Notes: generated by a model from the sequence alone, not told the origin. A stretch of DNA of 11,052 nucleotides from an uncultured Campylobacter sp. (GCF_938017705.1 NZ_CALIIS010000012.1:1-11052); one strand, 5' to 3'. Shown: positions 1-8,290, counted from the stretch's first letter. Numbers and translations: made by a program.

Positions 1-3000
1 AATTCTATCGCGCCGTCTTTAACCGCGAGTTTGGTATCCAGCGGCGAATTGAAATTTTTCGCCTCGCCGTCGTATTTTAATGCAAAATGGGCTTCTTTTT
101 TCGAATCCTTAAAATACTCATCAAATCCGCGTATTACGCTTGCTCGCTCCTGCGTATTGTTTATATTTTTTAGATCGCGAATGATCGCATCGACCGTGCG
201 AGCCGTGCTATCATCTTTGATGCCAACCTTGCCGAATGCGTAGAGCTTAAAAGCGGCGTCTCTTATGTCGCTAGCAAACGTCAAGCCCGCTCCGTCTTCG
301 GCGTAGTCATAATCCATTTGGTTTATTTTTTCACGCATGAAGTTAAACTCGGTCGTCATATTGTGCTTTTTAAGTATCGCAGCCATAGCGATGCGAGCCA
401 TCGGCGAGTTGTCATAAAGGCCGTTGTCGTAAACGAAATTTATCTCATCATCATCGAGTTTGCCGTATTGATCTAGCACGAAATCCGCGTATATTCGAAG
501 CGTCGCTTGATCTTCGTAGTCTGATTTTAAGGCGCTAAATATCAGCGATCTTTGCTTGTTGCTAAGGAATTTATAGCGCGTATCAAGCTCTAGTAAAACG
601 TCGCTTGCGTAAATTGAAGCGTAGTAATTAGTAACGCCGTGAGCACTCCAGTAGCCGAAATCACCGTTAGGTTTGAGGCGAGATAAAATTCTACTTGCAT
701 ACTCGTTTACGCGGTTGGTTAAGGTTTTATTGGAGTCTTTGCGTGCGACATAATCAACCGCTATCATTCCTGAAGCAAGCTGTTCGGTGCAGCCGTAAGG
801 ATAGAGATATAGCTCGTCCGCTAGGCTAAAAGCATTAGGCGTAGCGCTGATGTGAGTATAAATTTCTTTATAACTCGGATCGATTTTGAGCGTTACCGGC
901 TTATCGCCATGGCTTACGTGAAATAGCTTCGAGCGCGGGAACTGGCTGATTATGTCAAATTCCACGTCGTTGCTAAATTTCTGCCCGTTTGCGTCAAGAT
1001 CAAATTTAATATTCGCATCGCCTATATCAAGCGCGCTCGCGGTGAAGTTCGTATGCTTGACCTCAAGCGGTTTGAGCGTGAAATTTGCCTCGCCGCCGCT
1101 TATAGCAACCGAAGGAGATGAGCTGATTTTTAAGACCGCCTTTTGCTCTTTATCAGTCGTATTGATGAGCGTAAGCGGCACGGAAATTTCATCGCCTCGC
1201 ACCATGTAGGTTAGATCGGCGGGCTTTATGATCACGTCGTCTCGGACCTTAGCTTCGACGTTTGCCGAGCCGATCGTAGCCGCCTCTCCGATAGCCATGG
1301 CGCTTAGTCGGATCGTAGAGTTGAAATTTTTCGGCATCGCAAGCTCAAATTTCGCCTCGCCGTTTGCGTCTGCTTTTGCGATCAGCATTTTGATAAATTT
1401 TTTCTGCTTTTTATTTTCGACCGGGCTTAAATTTCGTTTAGCTTTCGCCATCACGCCGTCGCCGCCGAAGCTTAGCTCTTTAGCAGTAGTTTGATACACG
1501 CTAAGATCATCGTAAATGTCAAAGTATCGCAGCGCAAAATACGCACTAACGTCAAACGCCTTAAATGCATCAAGCTCCTCTTGTGAGACGATATCTAAAA
1601 TTCCAAGATCGACTGCGTAGAGTATGACTTTTGAATTTGGCTCGCTTTTTACGCTGATCTGCGCGTTTTGCCCGTTTTTGTAGCTTTTCTCGGCTAGGAT
1701 TTGCACGTTAGCCTTGTGCGAGCTCGCATCTAGCGCCACCGGCACGTTTGCATAGGCTCTAAGCGGCATCGCAGTGGGTGTCGCGGCGCGCGCGATTACA
1801 GCGTTGATGTGTCCGCCGACGAAATTCTCCGGCACGCTAAGCTCAAATTCCGCGCTACCGCCTTTTATGGATAGAATTTTATAGTCGTAAACCTGCTCGC
1901 CTACGAGCGAGATATTTAGCACGCCGCTTTCTACCGGCGAATTGATGACGCCTTTAATTTTATCTCCAGCTTTAACCTTGTCGCTTGCGAGTTTGATTTT
2001 AGCGCTTTGTACGTCTTTAGCGTTTACCCGTCCATAATATCCCCAGCCGCTTACGTCCACGCGCACGCCAGCACTCGCGCCGCTTGAGTAATCGTTTGCG
2101 ACGATTAGATAATTGCCGCCGTTTTGGAATTTATACTCAAACTCGCGCGCATCGGTGCTAACGGCGCTTACGAGATTAAAGCTTTCTTGCTCAACGTATC
2201 TGTTGCCGTCATAAACGTAAGTAAAATCGTCGCGGTAAATTTCAACGTCGATCTTGCCTTTGACGTCGGTTTTGGTTTTGGAATCTAGCAGCGCAAAGCC
2301 GAATTTTACGCTATCGCCGCTTGAAATAAAATCCTTGCTCGCGCGAATTCCTACGATACGATCATAAGGCAGATAGCTCAGGCTGCGATATGCGCTTACG
2401 TTTTTGCCCTCCTCGGTTACGCTGAAATTTAGTAGAATATTTATGGCGTTAGAGACATTTAGATCAGCTGCTGCCGGCGAGAGTGCAAGCTCTTTTTTGC
2501 CGGCGGAGCTTAGCGTAAATTCTGCCCTACGAAGCTGCGTAGCGCCCTTTTTCTTTAAGCGATCGTTTAGAAACGAAAAGCCCTCGTAGCCTTTAATTTT
2601 CAGCTCTTTTTCATAGGCGTTTGCTTCAAGCGAGCCTTTCAAATCTCCAGCCGGCGCGCCTGCAAGATAGTTTGAGCTTAGCTTTAAAGTTATGATCTCA
2701 TCCGCGCCGTATTCATCTTTGGCAGTGAGAATTTCATTTTTAATGCGGTTTGGGACGAAATTTTCTACGCTGAAGCTTTTAGAAGCGATGATTTTGTCCT
2801 CATAGATGAGATCTAGGCGGTAAGTGCCGCTTTTCTCGCCCATCAGCTCGTCGATTTTAACGCTGCCGAACTCATCGGTGTTTTGCGCGCGCGTGATGAC
2901 CACAGTGCCGCTAGGATCGTAAATTTTAAATTTAATCGGCGTATTTTTTAAAGAGCTAAAATCGCGATTTTTCATCACGATCGTGCCTAAAAGCCGCTCA

Positions 3001-4592
3001 TTCGGGCTTATCAGCTCACTTGCAAGATAAACAAACGGACGCTTTGCAGTAATCGTTTTCTCTACGCTTGCTACGGCGTTATTAAATAGCACGAACGCAT
3101 GCTCATCCCCCTTACTAATCTCGATAGAGCGCGGGTTTTTAGCTAGAATTTCCATATTTTCTAATCTTAAAATTCCATCTCCGTCCGTTTTATCCTCCGC
3201 GATTAGCTCGTTTTTATCGCTGTAAATTTTAACCTTTGCTCTGCTTAGCTCCTCGCCATTACTAAGCCTAGAAGTATAAATTAGCGCGCCGCGCTCAAGT
3301 AGCACCACTTGAGCCGTAATGTCGCTAAGATAGGCTACGCGCGAAACCTCTTGCATCTTTTCGCCCACTTTGTAAAACGCCGTGATTTTATAAATTCCAT
3401 CCTCATAGCCTTTAAAATCCATCGCGATTTTATGCTCCGCGACGGCGTTTTTAGCGCCTCCTATATCAAAGCTCTTAACCGCGATCTCGCTAGCTAACCC
3501 ACCTACACTATCTTCGTTGCTTTCAAAGTTTAAAAAATACCTAAAATTTTGCTCAGGAACTTTAGCAATCGAAATTTTAACCTCATTTACGTTTGAGCTT
3601 TTAAAAGCTAACGAAGCGGATTTTGGGATAAAATTTTTCTCATCGCTAAAGGCTACGAAAGGCAGCCTGTCGCCCATTTTTACGCTCTGCTTGATCTCGT
3701 CACGCAAAATATATGAGCTATCTCCGAAGCCCTTTAGCAGCCTAATCTCGTAGCTTTTATTCGGCATAAACTCGTCGCTTACTATATCTGCATAGTAGTA
3801 GCATGAAGGATCGTCGCTTTCGCCATCCTCTTCGTCTTCGTCGTAATAATAATATCGCGGCTGAGTGAGGCTAAATTTACTCACGCCTGCGATTCTTACG
3901 TATTTGGCGGACAGCTCGTCCATATAGTTAGGGAAACACACTCTAGCCGCGAGCGAGCCGTCTTTTAGAGCCGCGGGGCGGATCTGCACGCCGCTTAAAT
4001 TTGAAGCGTTAATGCTATCATTAAAAGGCTCCTCGTCCGTGCGCAGCTCCACCGGATTTTGCAGCTTTGCGCCCGCTTTTGAGGTGAGAGATTCTATTTG
4101 TAATACGACGTTTTGTGCCTTAGGATCGAAGCTGAATAAAAAATTCCGATCATCGTGCGAGCTAAGCTCGTAGGATATGTCGTTTTGGGCTAAATTCTGC
4201 GCGCGGTAAATTCTAGTCGCTTGCTGTAGTGCGTCCTTACTAACCGCATCATTAAATTTAATTGCCACTAGCCCCGGACGCAGAAGCGCGATATGCTCGG
4301 TGCTAAAAGGCTCTGTCTCGAACTCAAAGCGCACCCCGCGCGCCTCGCACGAATAATTAACCCCGGCGCTAAGCATCGGCTTAGGATAGAGCCTGATTGA
4401 GCTCTCGCTCACGCTTTCGTAGGTGCCCGTGATTTTGGGAGTGCATTTTAAGATCTGCTTTTGCGTGACGCTAAATCCACTGCCGTCCACCCCGCTAATC
4501 TCGTAAGCCCCGCTAGCGTATTTGATCTCTACGCCCGCGGCAAAGCTAGACAAAGCGCAAAATAGCGCTGCGCTTAGTAGTTTTGTCTTCAT
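1..4592 (-). CDS. Alpha-2-macroglobulin family protein with thioester motif (partial, C-terminus beyond left edge)
   Basis: Periplasmic protease trap of the bacterial alpha-2-macroglobulin family (E. coli YfhM type). The minus-strand frame is open from ATG at 4590-4592 to the window edge, giving 1530 codons; the family usually has about 1600-1900 residues, so only the end of the thioester domain and the C-terminus are missing. A good AAAGGA ribosome site precedes the ATG. Residues 1-19 form a Sec signal peptide (MKTKLLSAALFCALSSFAA). Cys12 lacks a lipobox, so the protein is probably soluble, unlike lipoprotein YfhM. An MG2-like domain starts near residue 517 (KRPFVYLASE). The A2M middle domain includes AVDLGILDI near 993 and a VRDDVIIKPADL-type strand further on. 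The thioester motif is YPYGCTEQ at 1264-1271, Cys1268 to Gln1271, followed by the helical thioester domain. Its neighbour upstream is pbpC, the classic partner. Family assignment is firm; the true length is unknown. Confidence 0.93.
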   Translation of the reverse strand, partial: MKTKLLSAALFCALSSFAAGVEIKYASGAYEISGVDGSGFSVTQKQILKCTPKITGTYESVSESSIRLYPKPMLSAGVNYSCEARGVRFEFETEPFSTEHIALLRPGLVAIKFNDAVSKDALQQATRIYRAQNLAQNDISYELSSHDDRNFLFSFDPKAQNVVLQIESLTSKAGAKLQNPVELRTDEEPFNDSINASNLSGVQIRPAALKDGSLAARVCFPNYMDELSAKYVRIAGVSKFSLTQPRYYYYDEDEEDGESDDPSCYYYADIVSDEFMPNKSYEIRLLKGFGDSSYILRDEIKQSVKMGDRLPFVAFSDEKNFIPKSASLAFKSSNVNEVKISIAKVPEQNFRYFLNFESNEDSVGGLASEIAVKSFDIGGAKNAVAEHKIAMDFKGYEDGIYKITAFYKVGEKMQEVSRVAYLSDITAQVVLLERGALIYTSRLSNGEELSRAKVKIYSDKNELIAEDKTDGDGILRLENMEILAKNPRSIEISKGDEHAFVLFNNAVASVEKTITAKRPFVYLASELISPNERLLGTIVMKNRDFSSLKNTPIKFKIYDPSGTVVITRAQNTDEFGSVKIDELMGEKSGTYRLDLIYEDKIIASKSFSVENFVPNRIKNEILTAKDEYGADEIITLKLSSNYLAGAPAGDLKGSLEANAYEKELKIKGYEGFSFLNDRLKKKGATQLRRAEFTLSSAGKKELALSPAAADLNVSNAINILLNFSVTEEGKNVSAYRSLSYLPYDRIVGIRASKDFISSGDSVKFGFALLDSKTKTDVKGKIDVEIYRDDFTYVYDGNRYVEQESFNLVSAVSTDAREFEYKFQNGGNYLIVANDYSSGASAGVRVDVSGWGYYGRVNAKDVQSAKIKLASDKVKAGDKIKGVINSPVESGVLNISLVGEQVYDYKILSIKGGSAEFELSVPENFVGGHINAVIARAATPTAMPLRAYANVPVALDASSHKANVQILAEKSYKNGQNAQISVKSEPNSKVILYAVDLGILDIVSQEELDAFKAFDVSAYFALRYFDIYDDLSVYQTTAKELSFGGDGVMAKAKRNLSPVENKKQKKFIKMLIAKADANGEAKFELAMPKNFNSTIRLSAMAIGEAATIGSANVEAKVRDDVIIKPADLTYMVRGDEISVPLTLINTTDKEQKAVLKISSSPSVAISGGEANFTLKPLEVKHTNFTASALDIGDANIKFDLDANGQKFSNDVEFDIISQFPRSKLFHVSHGDKPVTLKIDPSYKEIYTHISATPNAFSLADELYLYPYGCTEQLASGMIAVDYVARKDSNKTLTNRVNEYASRILSRLKPNGDFGYWSAHGVTNYYASIYASDVLLELDTRYKFLSNKQRSLIFSALKSDYEDQATLRIYADFVLDQYGKLDDDEINFVYDNGLYDNSPMARIAMAAILKKHNMTTEFNFMREKINQMDYDYAEDGAGLTFASDIRDAAFKLYAFGKVGIKDDSTARTVDAIIRDLKNINNTQERASVIRGFDEYFKDSKKEAHFALKYDGEAKNFNSPLDTKLAVKDGAIE

Positions 4593-4597
4593 AAAAT

Positions 4598-4603
4598 TCC
4601 TTT
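4598..4603 (-). promoter_or_regulatory. Ribosome binding site of the A2M gene
   Basis: On the minus strand AAAGGA lies 5 nt before the ATG at 4590-4592, inside the leader TTTTTGCAAAGGAAT. It fixes the start codon and places it directly before a clear signal peptide. The same 15-nt leader word precedes the helicase start. Confidence 0.75.
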
Positions 4604-4619
4604 GCAAAAATTTTACGAA

Positions 4620-4625
4620 ATTATA
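4620..4625 (-). promoter_or_regulatory. Candidate -10 box in the pbpC-A2M spacer
   Basis: The 47-bp spacer between the pbpC stop and the A2M ATG contains a perfect TATAAT on the minus strand, in the context TTTGTATATAAT. A start about 7 nt downstream would give a leader of about 20 nt that includes the AAAGGA site. No -35 box is visible, which is normal for Campylobacter sigma-70 promoters. The A2M gene could therefore be read both from the pbpC transcript and from its own promoter. AT-rich spacers yield such boxes by chance, so confidence is moderate. Confidence 0.4.
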
Positions 4626-4639
4626 TACAAATTAACCTT

Positions 4640-7600
4640 TTATTTTCTTTCATTTACTCTAAAATTTGCTTTAGCGAAATTTGCATTTTCATCCAAGCAG
4701 CCAAGCTCGAAATCCCCTGCGCCAAGACTTAGCGTAAAAGCCTCGCCATTAGTGCGCGCAAAATATTCTCCCGTTTTAACTTTAGAATTTGCAGGCGCTA
4801 GGCTTTGCGTGGTGAAATCGCGTGCCACAAAATTTTGCTGCGAGGAATTTTGATCTGTGAAATTTTTCGCTGTGAAATTTTGAGCCCCCGAATTTTGCTC
4901 TGTAGAATTTTGCTCTGTAGAATTTTGCAAGATAGAATTTTGCGACGCCAAATTCTGTGTGGCTGGATTTTTAGTTATAAAATTCCATTCTACAGAATTT
5001 TGCTTCGTAAGATTTTGTGATTTTACATTCTGTAACGCTAAATTTTGTCGCATAGAATTTTGTACCGCAGAATTCTGTTCTGAAAAATTTTGCTTTAAAT
5101 TATCTTGCTGCGCCGTGCTAGAATGCTCGAAATCCAAATCCGCGGAATTCTCCCCCGTAAACGCAGTGGAATTTAGCGCTATAAACTCCCGCGAACCGCC
5201 GCTTAGTCTGATATATACCCGCTCGCCGAAAACCGCCGTGCACTGCACCTTAAGCCGCAAGAAGCCGTCCGCGCCGGTCTCGTAGGTTTTGGCGTTGATG
5301 TCGTTTAGCACGGGCTTTACGGCGGCAAATTTAGCCGCGCACCTTCCTGCGCGCACCTTTTGCGGATCGACGAGCCCATGTTTTAGCAGATAAAAAAGCT
5401 CGCTCGTGCCGTAAATTTCGCACTCCTCGTTAGGCTCAACTCCATCGATCGTAAGATCCTCGGCGCTTTGAGCGCACTCCTTTTCGCGGTACGCGTCGGT
5501 GCATACCCGCCGAAAGCTCACGCCCGCAGGACGCGCAAACTCCGCCTCGCCCAGCATGCTCGATTTATCGAGGAAGGCAAACATATTAAACGCTACTTTC
5601 GCCGCACTCACGCCGCCGCTAAGATCCCTAGTCTTGGAGCCGTCGAAATTTCCCAGCCAGACGCCGAGGGTAAATTTAGGCGTAAGCGCGACGGTGTAGA
5701 GATCGCGCGCATCGGCGCTCGTGCCCGTTTTAAACATCAACGGTGGCGCGTTTAGGGTGTTTTGCCACACCGAGCCGAGATAGGAGCGCGGCGCGTTTCT
5801 TAGCATCTGCGTTACGATGTAGGCGCTTTGCGGGGTTAAAATTTTAGTATCGTCGCCGATCTTTGCGCCCGCTATTTCGAGCTTCCGCAGCTTGCCGCCG
5901 TTTGCAAACGCGCTGTAAAGGCGAGCAAGATCCATTAGACTCATCGAAATACTGCCAAGCGCGATACCTGCACCGTAATAATCCTTGCTAAACTCTGCCA
6001 GATGCACGCCACTAAGCATCTCATACAGCCCGTCGTCACCAAGCATTAAATTTAGCTTTACCGCGGGGATATTTAGGCTAAGGCTTAGCGCGTCGGTCGC
6101 GCTCACCGCGCCCAAAAAGCCCTGGTTGTAGTTGCGAGGAACGTAGCCTGCGAAGGTTATCGGCGCGTCGATCAGCTTTTTTGAAGGGGTGATGAGCCCG
6201 TGCTCAAGGGCTTTGGCGTAGATGAAGGGCTTGAGCGTCGAGCCTACGTTTTTTTGCGAGCGCACGCCGTCGTTTTGCCCCTCATTGGCGCTAAAATCGT
6301 GGCTGCCGACATAGGCGATCACGCTCATGCTTTCGTTGTCGATAAGCACCGCAGCGCCGTTTCTAACGCCCTTATCGCGTAGAGAGAGGATCTCGCTTTT
6401 CAAAAAACCCTCAAGCGCGATCTGGGTTTTCAGATCCAAACTCGAATAAATTTTACCCTCGTTTAGACGCGCAAGCTCCTGCGCTAGCGCAGTTTGCTCC
6501 TTGGACTGCGCGCTCGCTTTAGAGTTTGCGGAATTTTCCCGCGCCTTGGCGTTTAGATCGGAATTTATTTGCACCTTAGTGTCCGAAGCGAAATTTGCTC
6601 GCGATTTGGCGCCTGAAATGGAATTTGTCTGTATTTTGGCGCCCGGAGTAGAATCTGTCTGAGCATTAGCGTTCGACGAAGCGAAATGCGTCTGCGCACT
6701 AGCGTCTGAAACGAAATCCGTCTGCACACTAAAATTTACGCTCGGCCGCTCGCTAGAGTTTGCATCTGCCTGCGAATTTTGCGGCAAATGCGCGGTATCT
6801 TGCCGACTATTTAAATTTAGATTTTGTGGGTTTTGCGAGTTTTGATGCGGATGTGCGGTACCGACGACATTCTGCCGCTTGTTTAAATTTATATCCGCGC
6901 TCGTATTTTGCGGCGGATACTCGGTTTGTCGTTTATTTGAATTTGCATCTGCGCTAAAATTCTGCGGCGAATACGCAGCGCCTCGTTGCCCGTTTAAATT
7001 TAGACTTTGCTGATTTTGCGAGTTTTGCGACGGATGTGTGGCATCAATAAAATCTCGCCGCTCATCTAAATTTGCGCCCTTTCGTTCATTTGATTTTGTG
7101 CTTTTCGGTTCGTTCGGTTTTACGCCTGCTTGCGATTCTGCGCCTTCGCGCTCGTTTAAATTTAAGTTCGTTCCGCCTAAATTTAAACTCTTCGGAGCAT
7201 CCGTTTTAAAATCCGCCTCTTTGGGATTCATTTCTTTCGAATCCACTCCCACCTGCGCACTCACGGAGCCAGATAAATTCGGCTTACCACTTTCCGCAGC
7301 CGTAAAGCTTGATTCGGCGCTCGCCGCGTCCGAAAAATTTAATTCTGCCTCTGCCGCGGCTCTGCGCGCAGATGGGCCTACTTGCCCTGTCGTCGCGCCG
7401 GGCGCGCCGTCCTGCTCTAAATTTTGAGTGAAATTTACGTCATCTTTAGCGGTAAAATTTTGCATTTTATAATTGTTAAACGCCAGCAGTGCGTAATGTG
7501 GCGCGTAATTGGGCGCTGCGTAGCGTCTGGGCGAAAACGGCTCCGCGAGGGCGCGCTCATACTCGCTCTGTGAGATCACGCCGCCCTCTCGCAGCTGCGA

Positions 7601-8284
7601 AATTAGGCGGTTTTTAAGCGCGTTGATGTTTGATCTGCGATCCAGGCGGTTTTTGTTCGGGTTTTTCGGGATCACGCTAAGAAGCGCGATTTGAGCGTTG
7701 CTAAGCTCGCGCAGGTCCTTTTTGAAGTAAAAATACGCCGCGGTCTTGACCCCCTCGATGTTGCCGCCGTATGGGACGAGGTTGAAATACATTCCTAAAA
7801 TTTCATCCTTGCTGAAGTGCCACTCCAGCTGAAAGGCGTTAAAAATTTCGATGATTTTATTCTTGTAGCTGCGCTGTTTGGGGCGCATCATACGCGCAAC
7901 CTGCATCGTAATCGTCGAGGCTCCGACGCGCTCGACGTTGCCCTCGCTTTTTTTAGTAAAATTTTGCGTAAAATTATACGTAGCCGCGCGCAGGATCGAG
8001 GCGGGATTAACGCCAAAATGGTAGTAAAAATACCGATCTTCAAAGTATATCGCGCTTTGTTTTAGCCGCAGCGGTATCTCGTCCGCGCTCGCGTAGAAGC
8101 GCCAAATTTGATCGTCGCTGATCTGCATATTTAAAATTTCGCCGTTTCGGTCATATAAAATTCTACTCTTCTGCTTGTTTAGCATATCCAAATTTAGTGG
8201 ATAAAGCGCGTCTAGGATCAAAAACACAGCGAATGCAAACGCGCAAAATAGCGCGATTTTTACTATAAATTTTAGAAATTTCAT
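4640..8284 (-). CDS. pbpC: Penicillin-binding protein 1C, bifunctional peptidoglycan synthase with two repeat insertions
   Basis: Class A PBP that polymerises lipid II into glycan strands and cross-links peptides in the periplasm, anchored in the inner membrane by one N-terminal segment (about residues 5-25). The glycosyltransferase (GT51) spans about 45-260, with EDRYFYYHFG (Glu82), GASTITMQVAR (121-131), KIIEIFNAFQLE (143-154) and GGNIEGVKTA. The transpeptidase starts near 609 (GKIYSSLDLKTQ), with SxxK at Ser682-Lys685, SxN at Ser736-Asn738 and KTG at 852-854; all catalytic motifs are intact. A Cys-containing segment (C928, C937, C955, C982) leads to a BiPBP_C domain (about 988-1058 and 1171-1212). 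Length is 1214 residues against about 770 in E. coli; low-complexity tracts at about 270-608 and 1059-1170 explain the difference. The ATG at 8282-8284 has no evident Shine-Dalgarno site. The A2M gene follows 47 bp downstream, so an operon is likely. Confidence 0.96.
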   Translation of the reverse strand: MKFLKFIVKIALFCAFAFAVFLILDALYPLNLDMLNKQKSRILYDRNGEILNMQISDDQIWRFYASADEIPLRLKQSAIYFEDRYFYYHFGVNPASILRAATYNFTQNFTKKSEGNVERVGASTITMQVARMMRPKQRSYKNKIIEIFNAFQLEWHFSKDEILGMYFNLVPYGGNIEGVKTAAYFYFKKDLRELSNAQIALLSVIPKNPNKNRLDRRSNINALKNRLISQLREGGVISQSEYERALAEPFSPRRYAAPNYAPHYALLAFNNYKMQNFTAKDDVNFTQNLEQDGAPGATTGQVGPSARRAAAEAELNFSDAASAESSFTAAESGKPNLSGSVSAQVGVDSKEMNPKEADFKTDAPKSLNLGGTNLNLNEREGAESQAGVKPNEPKSTKSNERKGANLDERRDFIDATHPSQNSQNQQSLNLNGQRGAAYSPQNFSADANSNKRQTEYPPQNTSADINLNKRQNVVGTAHPHQNSQNPQNLNLNSRQDTAHLPQNSQADANSSERPSVNFSVQTDFVSDASAQTHFASSNANAQTDSTPGAKIQTNSISGAKSRANFASDTKVQINSDLNAKARENSANSKASAQSKEQTALAQELARLNEGKIYSSLDLKTQIALEGFLKSEILSLRDKGVRNGAAVLIDNESMSVIAYVGSHDFSANEGQNDGVRSQKNVGSTLKPFIYAKALEHGLITPSKKLIDAPITFAGYVPRNYNQGFLGAVSATDALSLSLNIPAVKLNLMLGDDGLYEMLSGVHLAEFSKDYYGAGIALGSISMSLMDLARLYSAFANGGKLRKLEIAGAKIGDDTKILTPQSAYIVTQMLRNAPRSYLGSVWQNTLNAPPLMFKTGTSADARDLYTVALTPKFTLGVWLGNFDGSKTRDLSGGVSAAKVAFNMFAFLDKSSMLGEAEFARPAGVSFRRVCTDAYREKECAQSAEDLTIDGVEPNEECEIYGTSELFYLLKHGLVDPQKVRAGRCAAKFAAVKPVLNDINAKTYETGADGFLRLKVQCTAVFGERVYIRLSGGSREFIALNSTAFTGENSADLDFEHSSTAQQDNLKQNFSEQNSAVQNSMRQNLALQNVKSQNLTKQNSVEWNFITKNPATQNLASQNSILQNSTEQNSTEQNSGAQNFTAKNFTDQNSSQQNFVARDFTTQSLAPANSKVKTGEYFARTNGEAFTLSLGAGDFELGCLDENANFAKANFRVNERK
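4805..5089 (-). repeat. 19 x 15-bp tandem repeat coding for pentapeptides inside pbpC
   Basis: Residues 1066-1160 of PbpC read as 19 uninterrupted five-residue units of the form N-[FSLVP]-x-x-Q, for example NFSEQ, NLTKQ, NSTEQ. Position 1 is Asn in 18 units and Asp in one; position 5 is Gln in 15. At DNA level the unit is 15 bp, centred on AATTTTG (plus strand), and two neighbouring units at 4891-4905 and 4906-4920 are identical. Since 15 is a multiple of 3, gain or loss of units keeps the frame. The tract interrupts the BiPBP_C domain between two predicted strands. Similar but less regular residues flank it on both sides. Confidence 0.9.
6512..6724 (-). repeat. About seven 30-bp degenerate tandem repeats in pbpC
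   Basis: Residues 521-591 of PbpC divide into seven units of mostly ten residues (one of eleven), with a loose pattern [QR]-x-[DNH]-[FS]-x-x-x-x-[KA]-x; examples are QTDFVSDASA, QTNSISGAKS and RANFASDTKV. On the plus strand the units share GAAAT/GAATTTGTCTG followed by a TTAGCG- or TTGGCG-like word. Units have diverged, so this is an old expansion. It is part of the linker insertion between the two enzymatic domains. Confidence 0.75.
6734..7036 (-). repeat. Five 18-22-residue degenerate repeats in pbpC
   Basis: Residues 417-517 of PbpC divide into five related units of 22, 18, 21, 22 and 18 residues. Each begins with a Pro and QN (HPSQNSQN, SPQNFSAD, PPQNTSAD, HPHQNSQN, LPQNSQAD) and ends with an N-rich part plus Arg. 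Units 1 and 4 are closest, as are units 2 and 5, so a pair of units appears to have been duplicated with a period of about 61 residues (183 bp). The tract lies directly before the 30-bp repeats. Confidence 0.75.
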
Positions 8285-8290
8285 CGCGCA

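Noticed and set aside
31..3753. Several plus-strand frames of 60-90 codons opposite the A2M gene
   Set aside because: The minus-strand frame is open for 1530 codons with recognisable A2M domains; the plus frames are Ser/Ala/Phe-rich shadows without ribosome sites.
4557..4559. Cys12 of A2M as a lipoprotein cysteine
   Set aside because: The preceding residues are AALF; Phe at -1 does not fit a lipobox, and a good signal peptidase I site follows.
4602..5285. Plus-strand frames opposite the pbpC repeat array, giving Cys/Phe- or Ile/Leu-rich periodic peptides
   Set aside because: They are antisense shadows: a 15-bp repeat keeps other frames open as well. PbpC on the minus strand has full domain support.
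6512..7036. CRISPR-like array
   Set aside because: The repeats are degenerate, have no unique spacers, and are in frame within a coding sequence.
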